A DNA stretch of 5,459 nt, from NCBI GenBank assembly GCA_029932545.1, contig JAOZPW010000057.1, forward strand, positions 337 to 5,795. The letters are read 5' to 3'. Positions 1-4,947 of the stretch are shown here, piece by piece (position 1 is the first letter of the stretch; every line of letters starts with the position of its first letter). This DNA is from Thermoanaerobaculales bacterium. Its GTDB lineage: Bacteria; Acidobacteriota; Thermoanaerobaculia; Thermoanaerobaculales; Sulfomarinibacteraceae. A model generated the notes under the pieces. The model did not search any database and was not told where the DNA came from. It saw only the letters and a list, made by a program, of their open reading frames with translations. Position numbers and translations under genes: made by a program.

Positions 1-401
1 CGCCGGACCTGGCGGACACGACCCTCTCGCCAAGCCCAAAGTTGGGGCGAAACATAAAGAACGACGGGAATACCGATCTTCTTGAGCCTTCGAGCAAGGC
101 GCAGATTGAAGTCAGGTGAATCCACCAACACGGCAAGGTCAGGTCGGTCCCGCTCCGCATGAGCTACCAGCCGATTCATCAATGCATGGATCCGAGGCAA
201 CTCGCGAATGACCTCGATCAACCCCATGTGGGCCAACTCCTCGGTCGAAGCCAGACAATGAACGCCGGTGGCCCGAAGCCGCTCACCACACACCGCGGAG
301 ATCTCCAACTCATGGTTCAACGACCTCATGTCAGCAACGAGGTTGGCAGCGTGGATATCACCTGAAACCTCACCGGCAACCACCATGATCTTCGAACTCA
401 T
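1..401 (-). CDS. lpxB: Lipid-A-disaccharide synthase LpxB, N-terminal part (runs off the left edge)
   Basis: LpxB is a GT-B fold glycosyltransferase (family GT19). It joins UDP-2,3-diacylglucosamine and 2,3-diacylglucosamine 1-phosphate into the lipid A disaccharide at the cytoplasmic face of the inner membrane. Only the first 133 codons are visible; the family is usually about 380 residues. The N-terminal signature GEVSGDIHAANL (residues 10-21) matches the GE-SGD loop of known LpxB. The motif ELAHMGLIEV (55-64) matches the conserved E-L-MG--EV stretch. VDSPDFNLRLARRLKK (93-108) and YVSPQLWAWREGRV (116-129) are the family's central motifs. The ATG start at 401 overlaps the stop of the VanZ-like gene as ATGA, and a weak GGTGG lies about nine bases upstream. 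The start fits the family because only a few residues precede the first beta strand. The identification is firm; whether the full gene is intact cannot be seen. Confidence 0.95.
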   Translation of the reverse strand, partial: MSSKIMVVAGEVSGDIHAANLVADMRSLNHELEISAVCGERLRATGVHCLASTEELAHMGLIEVIRELPRIHALMNRLVAHAERDRPDLAVLVDSPDFNLRLARRLKKIGIPVVLYVSPQLWAWREGRVRQVR

Positions 402-793
402 GGTTTGGTCCACCGGCCGGATCCCCAAACACTCAGACTGAGCCACATCATCGAAACGACAATCAGTGCGCCACCCGTATCGGCGACAACATCCCAAACA
501 TCAAAACTTCGATACGGTATCAGCAGTTGAAGAAACTCGGTCGCCAAGCCGAAGCTGGCGGCGCCCGCTACCGCAACAACGACCCCTTGAACGGTACCGA
601 CTCCACAAGGACACGACGCCAACAGCAGACCGCCGAAGACCCCGTAGGCCAGGGCGTGGAGGACCCAATCCGAGAGCCCGAAGCCGGGAGTTCCAGCCCG
701 TGGTATCACCGCCAATACAATCAGGGTCAAACCATACACCACCGTAAGAACCCGAGTCATGCGAGTCAACGATGGAACAATTTCCGCCTTCAC
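398..793 (-). CDS. VanZ-like family membrane protein
   Basis: This is a small integral membrane protein of the VanZ-like family. The founding member VanZ confers low-level teicoplanin resistance by an unclear mechanism, and most members have no known role, so I assign none. I see about four hydrophobic segments, near residues 18-31, 44-61, 67-87 and 106-122 counted from the GTG. Family hallmarks are HALAYGVFG (46-54), a conserved Glu in TEFLQL (85-90), and PYRSFDVWDVVADTGGAL (93-110), whose R-F-D-D pattern is typical of the family. I chose the GTG at 793 because it overlaps the stop of the preceding small gene as GTGA, matching the overlaps at the other junctions of this run. The ATG at 760 is an equally serious alternative. 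It would give 120 residues starting right at the first helix. Neither start has a clear Shine-Dalgarno. The open frame continues up to 1003, but that part overlaps other genes. The end overlaps lpxB by four bases. Confidence 0.85.
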   Translation of the reverse strand: MKAEIVPSLTRMTRVLTVVYGLTLIVLAVIPRAGTPGFGLSDWVLHALAYGVFGGLLLASCPCGVGTVQGVVVAVAGAASFGLATEFLQLLIPYRSFDVWDVVADTGGALIVVSMMWLSLSVWGSGRWTKP

Positions 794-957
794 GGAAAGG
801 GATACATCAACCAACCCGCAAGAACTCCCCCAACCACCATGAGCAGGAAAGTCTTGAGAAACAGCTGAACCCGTTCTCGCCTCTCCGTCCGCCAGAGAAA
901 GGCGAAGAACAATGAGACCAGACATGCGTGCCAAAAGAGGAGGAAGAAATGGTCCAT
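790..957 (-). CDS. 55-residue two-helix membrane protein, function unknown
   Basis: This is a small open frame of 55 codons plus TGA. It starts MDHFFLLFWHACLVSLFFAF and ends in WLMYPFP. Two hydrophobic stretches (about residues 4-22 and 36-52) flank a charged linker, RTERRERVQ (23-31), so it looks like a helical hairpin membrane protein. By the positive-inside rule the Arg-rich linker should face the cytoplasm. Several signs support a real gene. It fills exactly the gap between its neighbours. Its ATG overlaps the upstream TGA as TGATG, and its own TGA overlaps the GTG of the VanZ-like gene. A GAGGGG sequence (968-973) sits ten bases before the ATG. The protein has coherent membrane composition and not the Arg/Pro-rich look of shadow frames. 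I do not recognise a named family. The context (two other membrane proteins and lpxB) suggests an envelope role, which is inference only. Confidence 0.75.
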   Translation of the reverse strand: MDHFFLLFWHACLVSLFFAFLWRTERRERVQLFLKTFLLMVVGGVLAGWLMYPFP

Positions 958-1415
958 CAACTCTTGGCCCCTCGGGAGATATCGGAAACGTCCAGAACCG
1001 CAAGGAGATTCATCAGACCCGCAGTGATCAAGAACGTCTTTCCATATCCGAAACCAGCGCTGACAGGGTCACCCCCGCCCTCGAGGCCGAATGGCAGATT
1101 CGAAAGCAGGCCGCCGAGACCATTGAGCCAGATCAACCGAACCAGATACAGGAAACCATTTCCTGCGCAGGCTATTGTCGAAAGCCACGAAAACGGGTTG
1201 TCCGCCCGAGGGACACCAACTTCACCATCAAGAAGAACACCGGTCACAAAACCCGCCGCTATGACTCCGAAAAAGACCGCCGCACGGACTTTCTTTCCCA
1301 AGAGAAGGTGCCCGAGCCCCGGCACCAACCATGAAACCCCCAAAAGGGCGGGCGCCACCGACTGCACCGACTTATCGCTGGATTCTTCAGGTTTTTTTTG
1401 GCTCTTCTTGATCAC
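957..1415 (-). CDS. Four-helix membrane protein, DUF6677-like
   Basis: This is an uncharacterised membrane protein of 152 residues. A Lys/Ser-rich hydrophilic N-terminus (1-19) precedes four hydrophobic segments at about 21-38, 44-62, 78-96 and 126-142. The motif SWLVPGLGHLLLGKKVRA (28-45) is the strongest signature: a W-PG-GH---G core followed by basic residues. It is shared by small TM2-like and DUF6677-like families. The C-terminal GYGKTFLITAGLMNLLAVLD (123-142) also resembles DUF6677 as I remember it. The start is a GTG at 1415 with only a weak AAGG about 12 bases upstream, and no nearer alternative fits. An A8 run lies in codons 6-8. The gene follows the IHF-like gene by 44 bases and overlaps the 55-residue gene by one base (TGATG). 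The coding call is firm, the family name moderate, and the function unknown. Confidence 0.83.
   Translation of the reverse strand: MIKKSQKKPEESSDKSVQSVAPALLGVSWLVPGLGHLLLGKKVRAAVFFGVIAAGFVTGVLLDGEVGVPRADNPFSWLSTIACAGNGFLYLVRLIWLNGLGGLLSNLPFGLEGGGDPVSAGFGYGKTFLITAGLMNLLAVLDVSDISRGAKS
968..973 (-). promoter_or_regulatory. Shine-Dalgarno for the 55-residue protein
   Basis: GAGGGG on the minus strand lies ten bases before the ATG at 957, inside the last codons of the upstream membrane gene. The spacing is slightly long but usable. It supports translation of the small gene in addition to the TGATG overlap. Confidence 0.4.
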
Positions 1416-1459
1416 AGCGTCTTGCGCCTTTCGCTTCGAAACCCGATAAGAAGGACGGA

Positions 1460-1744
1460 TTACAGTTTCAGGAGTGTTTCCCGAAGATGCTTTCCGGGTT
1501 TGAAGTAGGGAATCTTCTTCGGCGGAACCAAAACCTTGGCACCGGTCTTAGGATTCCTCCCCACTCTCTCCCCACGCTGCCGAATCCTGAAAGAGCCGAA
1601 TCCACGAAGTTCAACTTTCTCCCCGGATTGCAGGGCGGTGGTGATGCTCTCAAGGATCACCTGAACGACTTGATCGGCCTGCTTTCGAGGAATATCCGCG
1701 TGGTTGGCAACTTGCTCAACCAGGTCCGCCTTGGTCATTGTCAT
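1460..1744 (-). CDS. ihfB: HU/IHF-family DNA-binding protein, IHF beta-like
   Basis: This is a nucleoid protein of 94 residues, the usual length for HU and IHF. It acts as a dimer that bends DNA by inserting a proline at the tip of each beta arm. The N-terminal helices (MTKADLVEQVA, 3-13) are followed by the family signature around GFGSFRIRQR (48-57). The arm tip is GRNPKTG (62-68), with the intercalating Pro at 65. The C-terminal PYFKPGKHLRETL (79-91) resembles IHF beta (HFKPGKELR in E. coli) more than HU. Position directly after rpsA is also the classic place for ihfB, so I use that symbol. HU cannot be excluded by eye, and no ihfA partner is in the window. The ATG at 1744 is preferred over the one at 1738 because GGAGG (1755-1759) is ten bases upstream of it and sixteen bases upstream of the other. 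Confidence 0.9.
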   Translation of the reverse strand: MTMTKADLVEQVANHADIPRKQADQVVQVILESITTALQSGEKVELRGFGSFRIRQRGERVGRNPKTGAKVLVPPKKIPYFKPGKHLRETLLKL

Positions 1745-1754
1745 ATCCCCGTCC

Positions 1755-1759
1755 CCTCC
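1755..1759 (-). promoter_or_regulatory. Shine-Dalgarno of the IHF-like gene
   Basis: GGAGG, within GGAGGGG, lies ten bases before the ATG at 1744 on the minus strand. It decides between the two near-adjacent in-frame ATG codons (1744 and 1738) in favour of the longer form. Confidence 0.6.
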
Positions 1760-1776
1760 GTAGAACCATAAATATC

Positions 1777-1782
1777 AGTATA
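1777..1782 (-). promoter_or_regulatory. Candidate -10 element upstream of the IHF-like gene
   Basis: TATACT on the minus strand matches the sigma70 -10 consensus at five of six positions. It lies in the 61-base gap between rpsA and the IHF-like gene, so it could give a transcript starting near 1770. No good -35 box lies 16-18 bases upstream, and there is no extended -10 TG, so the call is weak. If real, the gene would have its own promoter in addition to read-through from rpsA. Confidence 0.25.
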
Positions 1783-1805
1783 GCCTTGCGTTTGATGAAT
1801 AGCAG

Positions 1806-3917
1806 TCACTCAGCAGGCTTTTCTTCTTCATCCTCAGAAGTCTCGGTTTCCGACTCGGATACCTCGGCTTCCGCTTCCGTGGCCTCAACTTCAGGCGCAA
1901 CTTCTTCCACAGGAGCTTCCTCCGTGGCTGCTTCAACCTCAGTCGCTTCCGCAGATTTGGGCTCTTCCTCGACGACCTCAGCAGCCTTGGCTTCGTCGCC
2001 TTCCTCGACCTCAGCAACTGCCTCAGCCTCGGATACGGCTTCAACCACAGGCTCTTCTTCGACCGCGGCTTCCACCATTTCGTCTTCTACCGCATCGGGA
2101 GCCTCTTCACTGGGCGCCTCTTCGGACGCCGCATCAGTGACTTCCACTGCCGAATCATCGTCCTGGACAACAGCGATTTCACCCGTCGCCTTCTCGATTT
2201 CATCTTCAGCCAATATCCCGCCGGCCCTCAAGGCGGCAGCCATCGCCGTATCTCCGAGTGCTCCGTCTCCGGTCTCTTCAAAGACCTCCTCAGCTTTATC
2301 CTGGGAGATACTCTGCATCGAGAGTCCAATCCGACTCTCGTTCCAGTCGATCCTCAAGATCCGGCACATGACCTTCTGACCTGCGGTGAACGTCTCTTCC
2401 AGAGCCTGTCCATCTGACCGGTCCAACTCGGAAATATGACACAGACCCTCAACGCCCGGCGCCAGTTCGATGAAGACACCAAAGTCCGTAATATTGGTCA
2501 CCTTCCCGGGTACCTGGTTTCCGACACCATGCGAATTGGCGTATTCCTCCCACTCGTTGGGCAGGAGCTCCTTCATAGAAAGGGAAATTCTCTGATTGGA
2601 AACGTCAACGGCAGTCACGACTGCATTGACGTCTTGTCCTTTTTGAACTACCTCGGAGGGGTGGTTGATCCGCCGGGTCCATGACATGTCCGAAATATGG
2701 ACCAGGCCGTCTACTCCCGGAACGATCTCGACGAATGCACCAAAATCGGTCAGATTCCGAACGATGCCTTTGACCCGACTCCCAACGTGATAGGTATCGG
2801 CCACGGTTTCCCATGGGTTGGCTTCAGTCGCCCGCAACGACAGGGACAGTCTGCGTTTCTCCGAATCAACCTCGGAGACGACCACATCGACTTCTTGGCC
2901 GATTTCGATCACGGAGCGAGGGTTCTTGATCTTCTTGGTCCACGACATCTCACTGACGTGAATCAATCCTTCAACGCCCTCTTCCAGGGCAACGAACGCA
3001 CCGTAGTCGACAACGCTGACAACTTCGCCGGATACGCGCTTACCTACCGGATACTTCTCCGGAACCATGATCCATGGATCTTCGAACCGCTGTTTGTATC
3101 CAAGGGATACCCGCTCTTTTTCACGGTCGAATCGGAGGATGACGACTTCGACATCGTCACCGACCTTGAAATATTCGTTCGGGTGGCCCACACGGCCCCA
3201 CGAAATATCAGTAATGTGAAGAAGTCCATCCAGTCCACCCAGATCGACGAAGACCCCGTAGTCTGTGATGTTTTTTATCGCACCACTGACCAGCATGCCT
3301 TCCTCGAGGCCGGCCATGGTCTCTTCTTTGACCTTGGAGACCTCAACCTCAAGCAGAGCTTTTCTGGAGAGAACAACGTTGGACCGACGTCGGTCGAAGG
3401 AGATAATCCTCGCTTCAACCTCTTGGCCGATATAGTCCTCGAGCCGCCGGTTGGGTCGAATGTCAACCAGGGAACCCGGCAAAAAGGCCCGAATACCGAT
3501 TTCAACGGCCAACCCGCCCTTGACGCGTTCCAGCACCTTGCCGGTTACCGTCTCTTCATTCTTGAATGCATCTTCCAGGACCGTCCAGATCTTCAAACGA
3601 GCGGCACGATCACGCGAGAGATAGACGCGACCTTCCATCGCATCGATCCTCTCGACATACACCTCGAATTCATCACCCACCTTGAGCGTAAGTTCGCCAG
3701 TCTCCGGATCGAGGATCTCCGCCACCTGCACAGTGCCCTCGCACTTGAAGCCGATGTCGACCATCACCTCGTCATTGCTGATGGCAACGACTATTCCGCG
3801 CACCACTTCGCCCTCTTTGAGGGATTGCACGGAGTTGTCCATCTCCATCAACTGTTCCATCGACAGCTGTTCGGTGTCCTCCCCGCCGTCATTCGTTCCG
3901 TTGAGTTCTAGGTCCAT
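1806..3917 (-). CDS. rpsA: 30S ribosomal protein S1 with long acidic C-terminal tail
   Basis: S1 binds mRNA single-stranded regions on the 30S subunit and helps start translation. The 703 residues contain six S1 (OB-fold) domains at about 35-103, 120-187, 206-275, 291-361, 378-448 and 465-535. Domains 3-6 show the strong RNA-binding pattern, for example ITDYGVFVDLGGLDGLLHI (217-235) and LTDFGAFVEI (389-398). Domains 1 and 2 are divergent, as in proteobacterial S1, where they dock to the ribosome. A segment near 551-567 (ALGDTAMAAALRAG) resembles the normal C-terminal end of E. coli S1. Beyond it, residues 586-703 hold by my count 42 Glu, 8 Asp and only 3 Lys, likely disordered. Typical S1 is about 550-570 residues, so the tail is the oddity. 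I chose the ATG at 3917. AAGGAG is 12 bases upstream of it, but only six from an in-frame TTG at 3923, which would add two residues. The gene lies between cmk and the IHF-like gene. Confidence 0.96.
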   Translation of the reverse strand: MDLELNGTNDGGEDTEQLSMEQLMEMDNSVQSLKEGEVVRGIVVAISNDEVMVDIGFKCEGTVQVAEILDPETGELTLKVGDEFEVYVERIDAMEGRVYLSRDRAARLKIWTVLEDAFKNEETVTGKVLERVKGGLAVEIGIRAFLPGSLVDIRPNRRLEDYIGQEVEARIISFDRRRSNVVLSRKALLEVEVSKVKEETMAGLEEGMLVSGAIKNITDYGVFVDLGGLDGLLHITDISWGRVGHPNEYFKVGDDVEVVILRFDREKERVSLGYKQRFEDPWIMVPEKYPVGKRVSGEVVSVVDYGAFVALEEGVEGLIHVSEMSWTKKIKNPRSVIEIGQEVDVVVSEVDSEKRRLSLSLRATEANPWETVADTYHVGSRVKGIVRNLTDFGAFVEIVPGVDGLVHISDMSWTRRINHPSEVVQKGQDVNAVVTAVDVSNQRISLSMKELLPNEWEEYANSHGVGNQVPGKVTNITDFGVFIELAPGVEGLCHISELDRSDGQALEETFTAGQKVMCRILRIDWNESRIGLSMQSISQDKAEEVFEETGDGALGDTAMAAALRAGGILAEDEIEKATGEIAVVQDDDSAVEVTDAASEEAPSEEAPDAVEDEMVEAAVEEEPVVEAVSEAEAVAEVEEGDEAKAAEVVEEEPKSAEATEVEAATEEAPVEEVAPEVEATEAEAEVSESETETSEDEEEKPAE

Positions 3918-3929
3918 GTTCAAGACGCT

Positions 3930-3935
3930 CTCCTT
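3930..3935 (-). promoter_or_regulatory. Shine-Dalgarno of rpsA
   Basis: AAGGAG on the minus strand is a near-perfect anti-16S match. It is 12 bases from the ATG at 3917, longer than usual, and six bases from an in-frame TTG at 3923. The spacing leaves the exact start of S1 ambiguous by two codons. Confidence 0.6.
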
Positions 3936-3942
3936 ATTGGCC

Positions 3943-3963
3943 GGGCACAGCTTTGTCGTGCCC
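3943..3963 (-). promoter_or_regulatory. Hairpin in the rpsA leader
   Basis: A perfect six-base inverted repeat, GGGCAC and GTGCCC, with a nine-base loop lies just upstream of the rpsA Shine-Dalgarno. In RNA it can be extended at its base by two G-U pairs. It would sit in the 5' leader of a transcript from the candidate promoter at 3983-4012. E. coli rpsA is autoregulated through structured leader hairpins, so a similar role is possible. There is no U-tract after it, so it is not a terminator. Confidence 0.4.
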
Positions 3964-3982
3964 AAGGCTCCATGGTTTCGAG

Positions 3983-4012
3983 ACCTTACGGTGTAACCCA
4001 CACTGCTGTCAA
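3983..4012 (-). promoter_or_regulatory. Candidate sigma70-type promoter of rpsA
   Basis: A perfect TTGACA (-35) at 4007-4012 is followed, after 18 bases, by TAAGGT (-10, three of six matches) at 3983-3988 on the minus strand. Transcription would start near 3976, giving a leader of about 60 bases that contains the hairpin and the AAGGAG. The site lies in the 115-base gap between cmk and rpsA. The -35 is excellent and the -10 poor, so this is plausible but unproven. Confidence 0.42.
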
Positions 4013-4032
4013 GCTTTCTGAGCTATTCACCT

Positions 4033-4782
4033 TCATTTCTTCTTCACGTCGGTCGACGCCGCCGACAATCCCGCCTCACGAAGGTCCAGGAATAGGCCGG
4101 CAAGTCGTTCGACGACCTGATCCAGAGACAGGGCCGAAGTATCAACTACGACCGCCCCAGACGCAACTTGCAGCGGTGAATCCGCCCTGCTGGAATCTCG
4201 CAAATCTCTCTCGGCCTGATCTTTCAGAACCTCCTCGAGAGTGACATCAAGACCCCTCGCCACAAGCTCTTCGTATCGCCGCTTCGCCCTGGTTTGCGCG
4301 GATGCCGTCAGAAAAACCTTCAGCAGAGCATCAGGGAAGACCACGGACCCGATGTCCCGGCCCTCCATCACGCCACCCTTGAGCAACCCCATTCTCCGTT
4401 GCTCGGGAACCAAAGCCCGCCGCACTTCCGAGAGAGCAGATACGGCGGAGGCCATTTCGGAGCACTCAGGGGAACGGATTTCATCAGTGACCTCAACCTC
4501 ATCTACCCATACCTGCATCCGCTCCGCCCCAGGTTCGAGACGCAATCGCCCCTCTGAGAGACTGGCAACAGCAGGCCCGTCGGACGCAGGATCCAGCGGC
4601 GGACGCCATCCTTCCCGATAGGCCATCAGACCCACAGCGCGGTACATGGCGCCTGTGTCCAGGTAGGGAATAGCCAGAGTCCCGGCAAGCCGGACGGCAA
4701 CGGAAGATTTGCCCGCACCGGCTGGTCCGTCGATGGCAATGATGGGGGCCGCGTTGGATGGGAGTGTATCGGAGAGCTTCAT
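4033..4782 (-). CDS. cmk: Cytidylate kinase (CMP/dCMP kinase)
   Basis: Cmk transfers phosphate from ATP to CMP or dCMP, giving CDP or dCDP in the cytosol for nucleic acid and phospholipid precursor synthesis. The P-loop is GPAGAGKSS (19-27). DTGAMYRAVG (42-51) is the conserved nucleotide-monophosphate binding segment. EGRDIGSVVFPDA (140-152) is the family's GRD-G--VFP-A motif. RDSSRADSPL (195-204) is the characteristic R-D--R--SPL lid and CMP-binding motif. At 249 residues it is slightly longer than the common 220-230, with ten extra residues before the first strand and a Lys-ending tail. The ATG at 4782 has no strong Shine-Dalgarno (only GGA about ten bases upstream), but a good promoter lies at 4819-4847. 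The gene heads the minus-strand run and is followed by rpsA after 115 bases, as in many bacteria. Confidence 0.96.
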   Translation of the reverse strand: MKLSDTLPSNAAPIIAIDGPAGAGKSSVAVRLAGTLAIPYLDTGAMYRAVGLMAYREGWRPPLDPASDGPAVASLSEGRLRLEPGAERMQVWVDEVEVTDEIRSPECSEMASAVSALSEVRRALVPEQRRMGLLKGGVMEGRDIGSVVFPDALLKVFLTASAQTRAKRRYEELVARGLDVTLEEVLKDQAERDLRDSSRADSPLQVASGAVVVDTSALSLDQVVERLAGLFLDLREAGLSAASTDVKKK

Positions 4783-4818
4783 CTATTCAATCCGAAAACC
4801 AAAAATTTCCGGATGCAC

Positions 4819-4847
4819 AGTGTAACCTCAACTCCCGCTCCTGTGAA
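4819..4847 (-). promoter_or_regulatory. Candidate sigma70-type promoter of cmk
   Basis: On the minus strand TTCACA (-35, five of six matches to TTGACA) at 4842-4847 is followed by a 17-base spacer and TACACT (-10, four of six) at 4819-4824. Transcription would start near 4812, about 30 bases before the cmk ATG. The spacing is ideal and the position is right for the first gene of the minus-strand run. The -35 lies inside the inverted repeat at 4839-4858. Confidence 0.5.
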
Positions 4848-4858
4848 GGCCCACAGGA
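4839..4858. repeat. Inverted repeat overlapping the cmk -35 box
   Basis: The two perfect seven-base arms are TCCTGTG (4839-4845) and CACAGGA (4852-4858), separated by six bases. The arm plus spacer layout is that of a dimeric regulator site, and it covers the candidate cmk -35. It lies between the divergent cmk and radical SAM genes. It would lie upstream of the cmk transcript start, so a DNA site is more likely than an RNA hairpin on that side. No regulator family can be named from this alone. Confidence 0.35.
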
Positions 4859-4947
4859 ACTTACCGGTGGGGTCCTTTGAAAGGCGAAGCAAAATCCAAG
4901 GGTAGGTTGCTATCAGCTTCCGGCGCCGCCGGGTTAGTCTATCCATC

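Noticed and set aside
794..1003. N-terminal extension of the VanZ-like frame up to 1003
   Set aside because: This part overlaps the 55-residue gene and the end of the DUF6677-like gene. Its residues are not membrane-like and do not fit the VanZ-like family, whose members begin near the first helix.
466..1449. Several plus-strand open frames of 90-170 codons opposite the membrane genes
   Set aside because: All are rich in Arg, Pro and Ser with no domain signal. They are typical reverse-strand shadows of hydrophobic genes.
1416..1459. Possible terminator after the IHF-like gene
   Set aside because: Only a five-base stem with a three-base loop (TTTCG-AAG-CGAAA) and no U-tract is present, so read-through into the membrane genes is more likely.
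1738..2379. 213-codon Ser/Ala-rich open frame on the plus strand
   Set aside because: It is the antisense shadow of the Glu/Ala-rich S1 tail. Runs of GAA/GAG and GCN read backwards in this frame give Ser, Ala and Thr codons.
2697..3911. 404-codon open frame on the plus strand opposite rpsA
   Set aside because: Its codons are the exact reverse complements of rpsA codons. Antisense stops would need TTA, CTA or TCA in rpsA, which are rare in this gene. The product has no recognisable domain, while rpsA is certain.
3918..4001. Extension of the S1 frame upstream to 4001
   Set aside because: These 28 codons lie upstream of the AAGGAG, cover the leader hairpin and candidate -10 and do not resemble an S1 N-terminus.
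4877..4908. Possible plus-strand promoter TTGAAA ... TAGGTT for the radical SAM gene
   Set aside because: The spacer would be 20 bases and the -10 is poor. No better pair was found, so no promoter is called.
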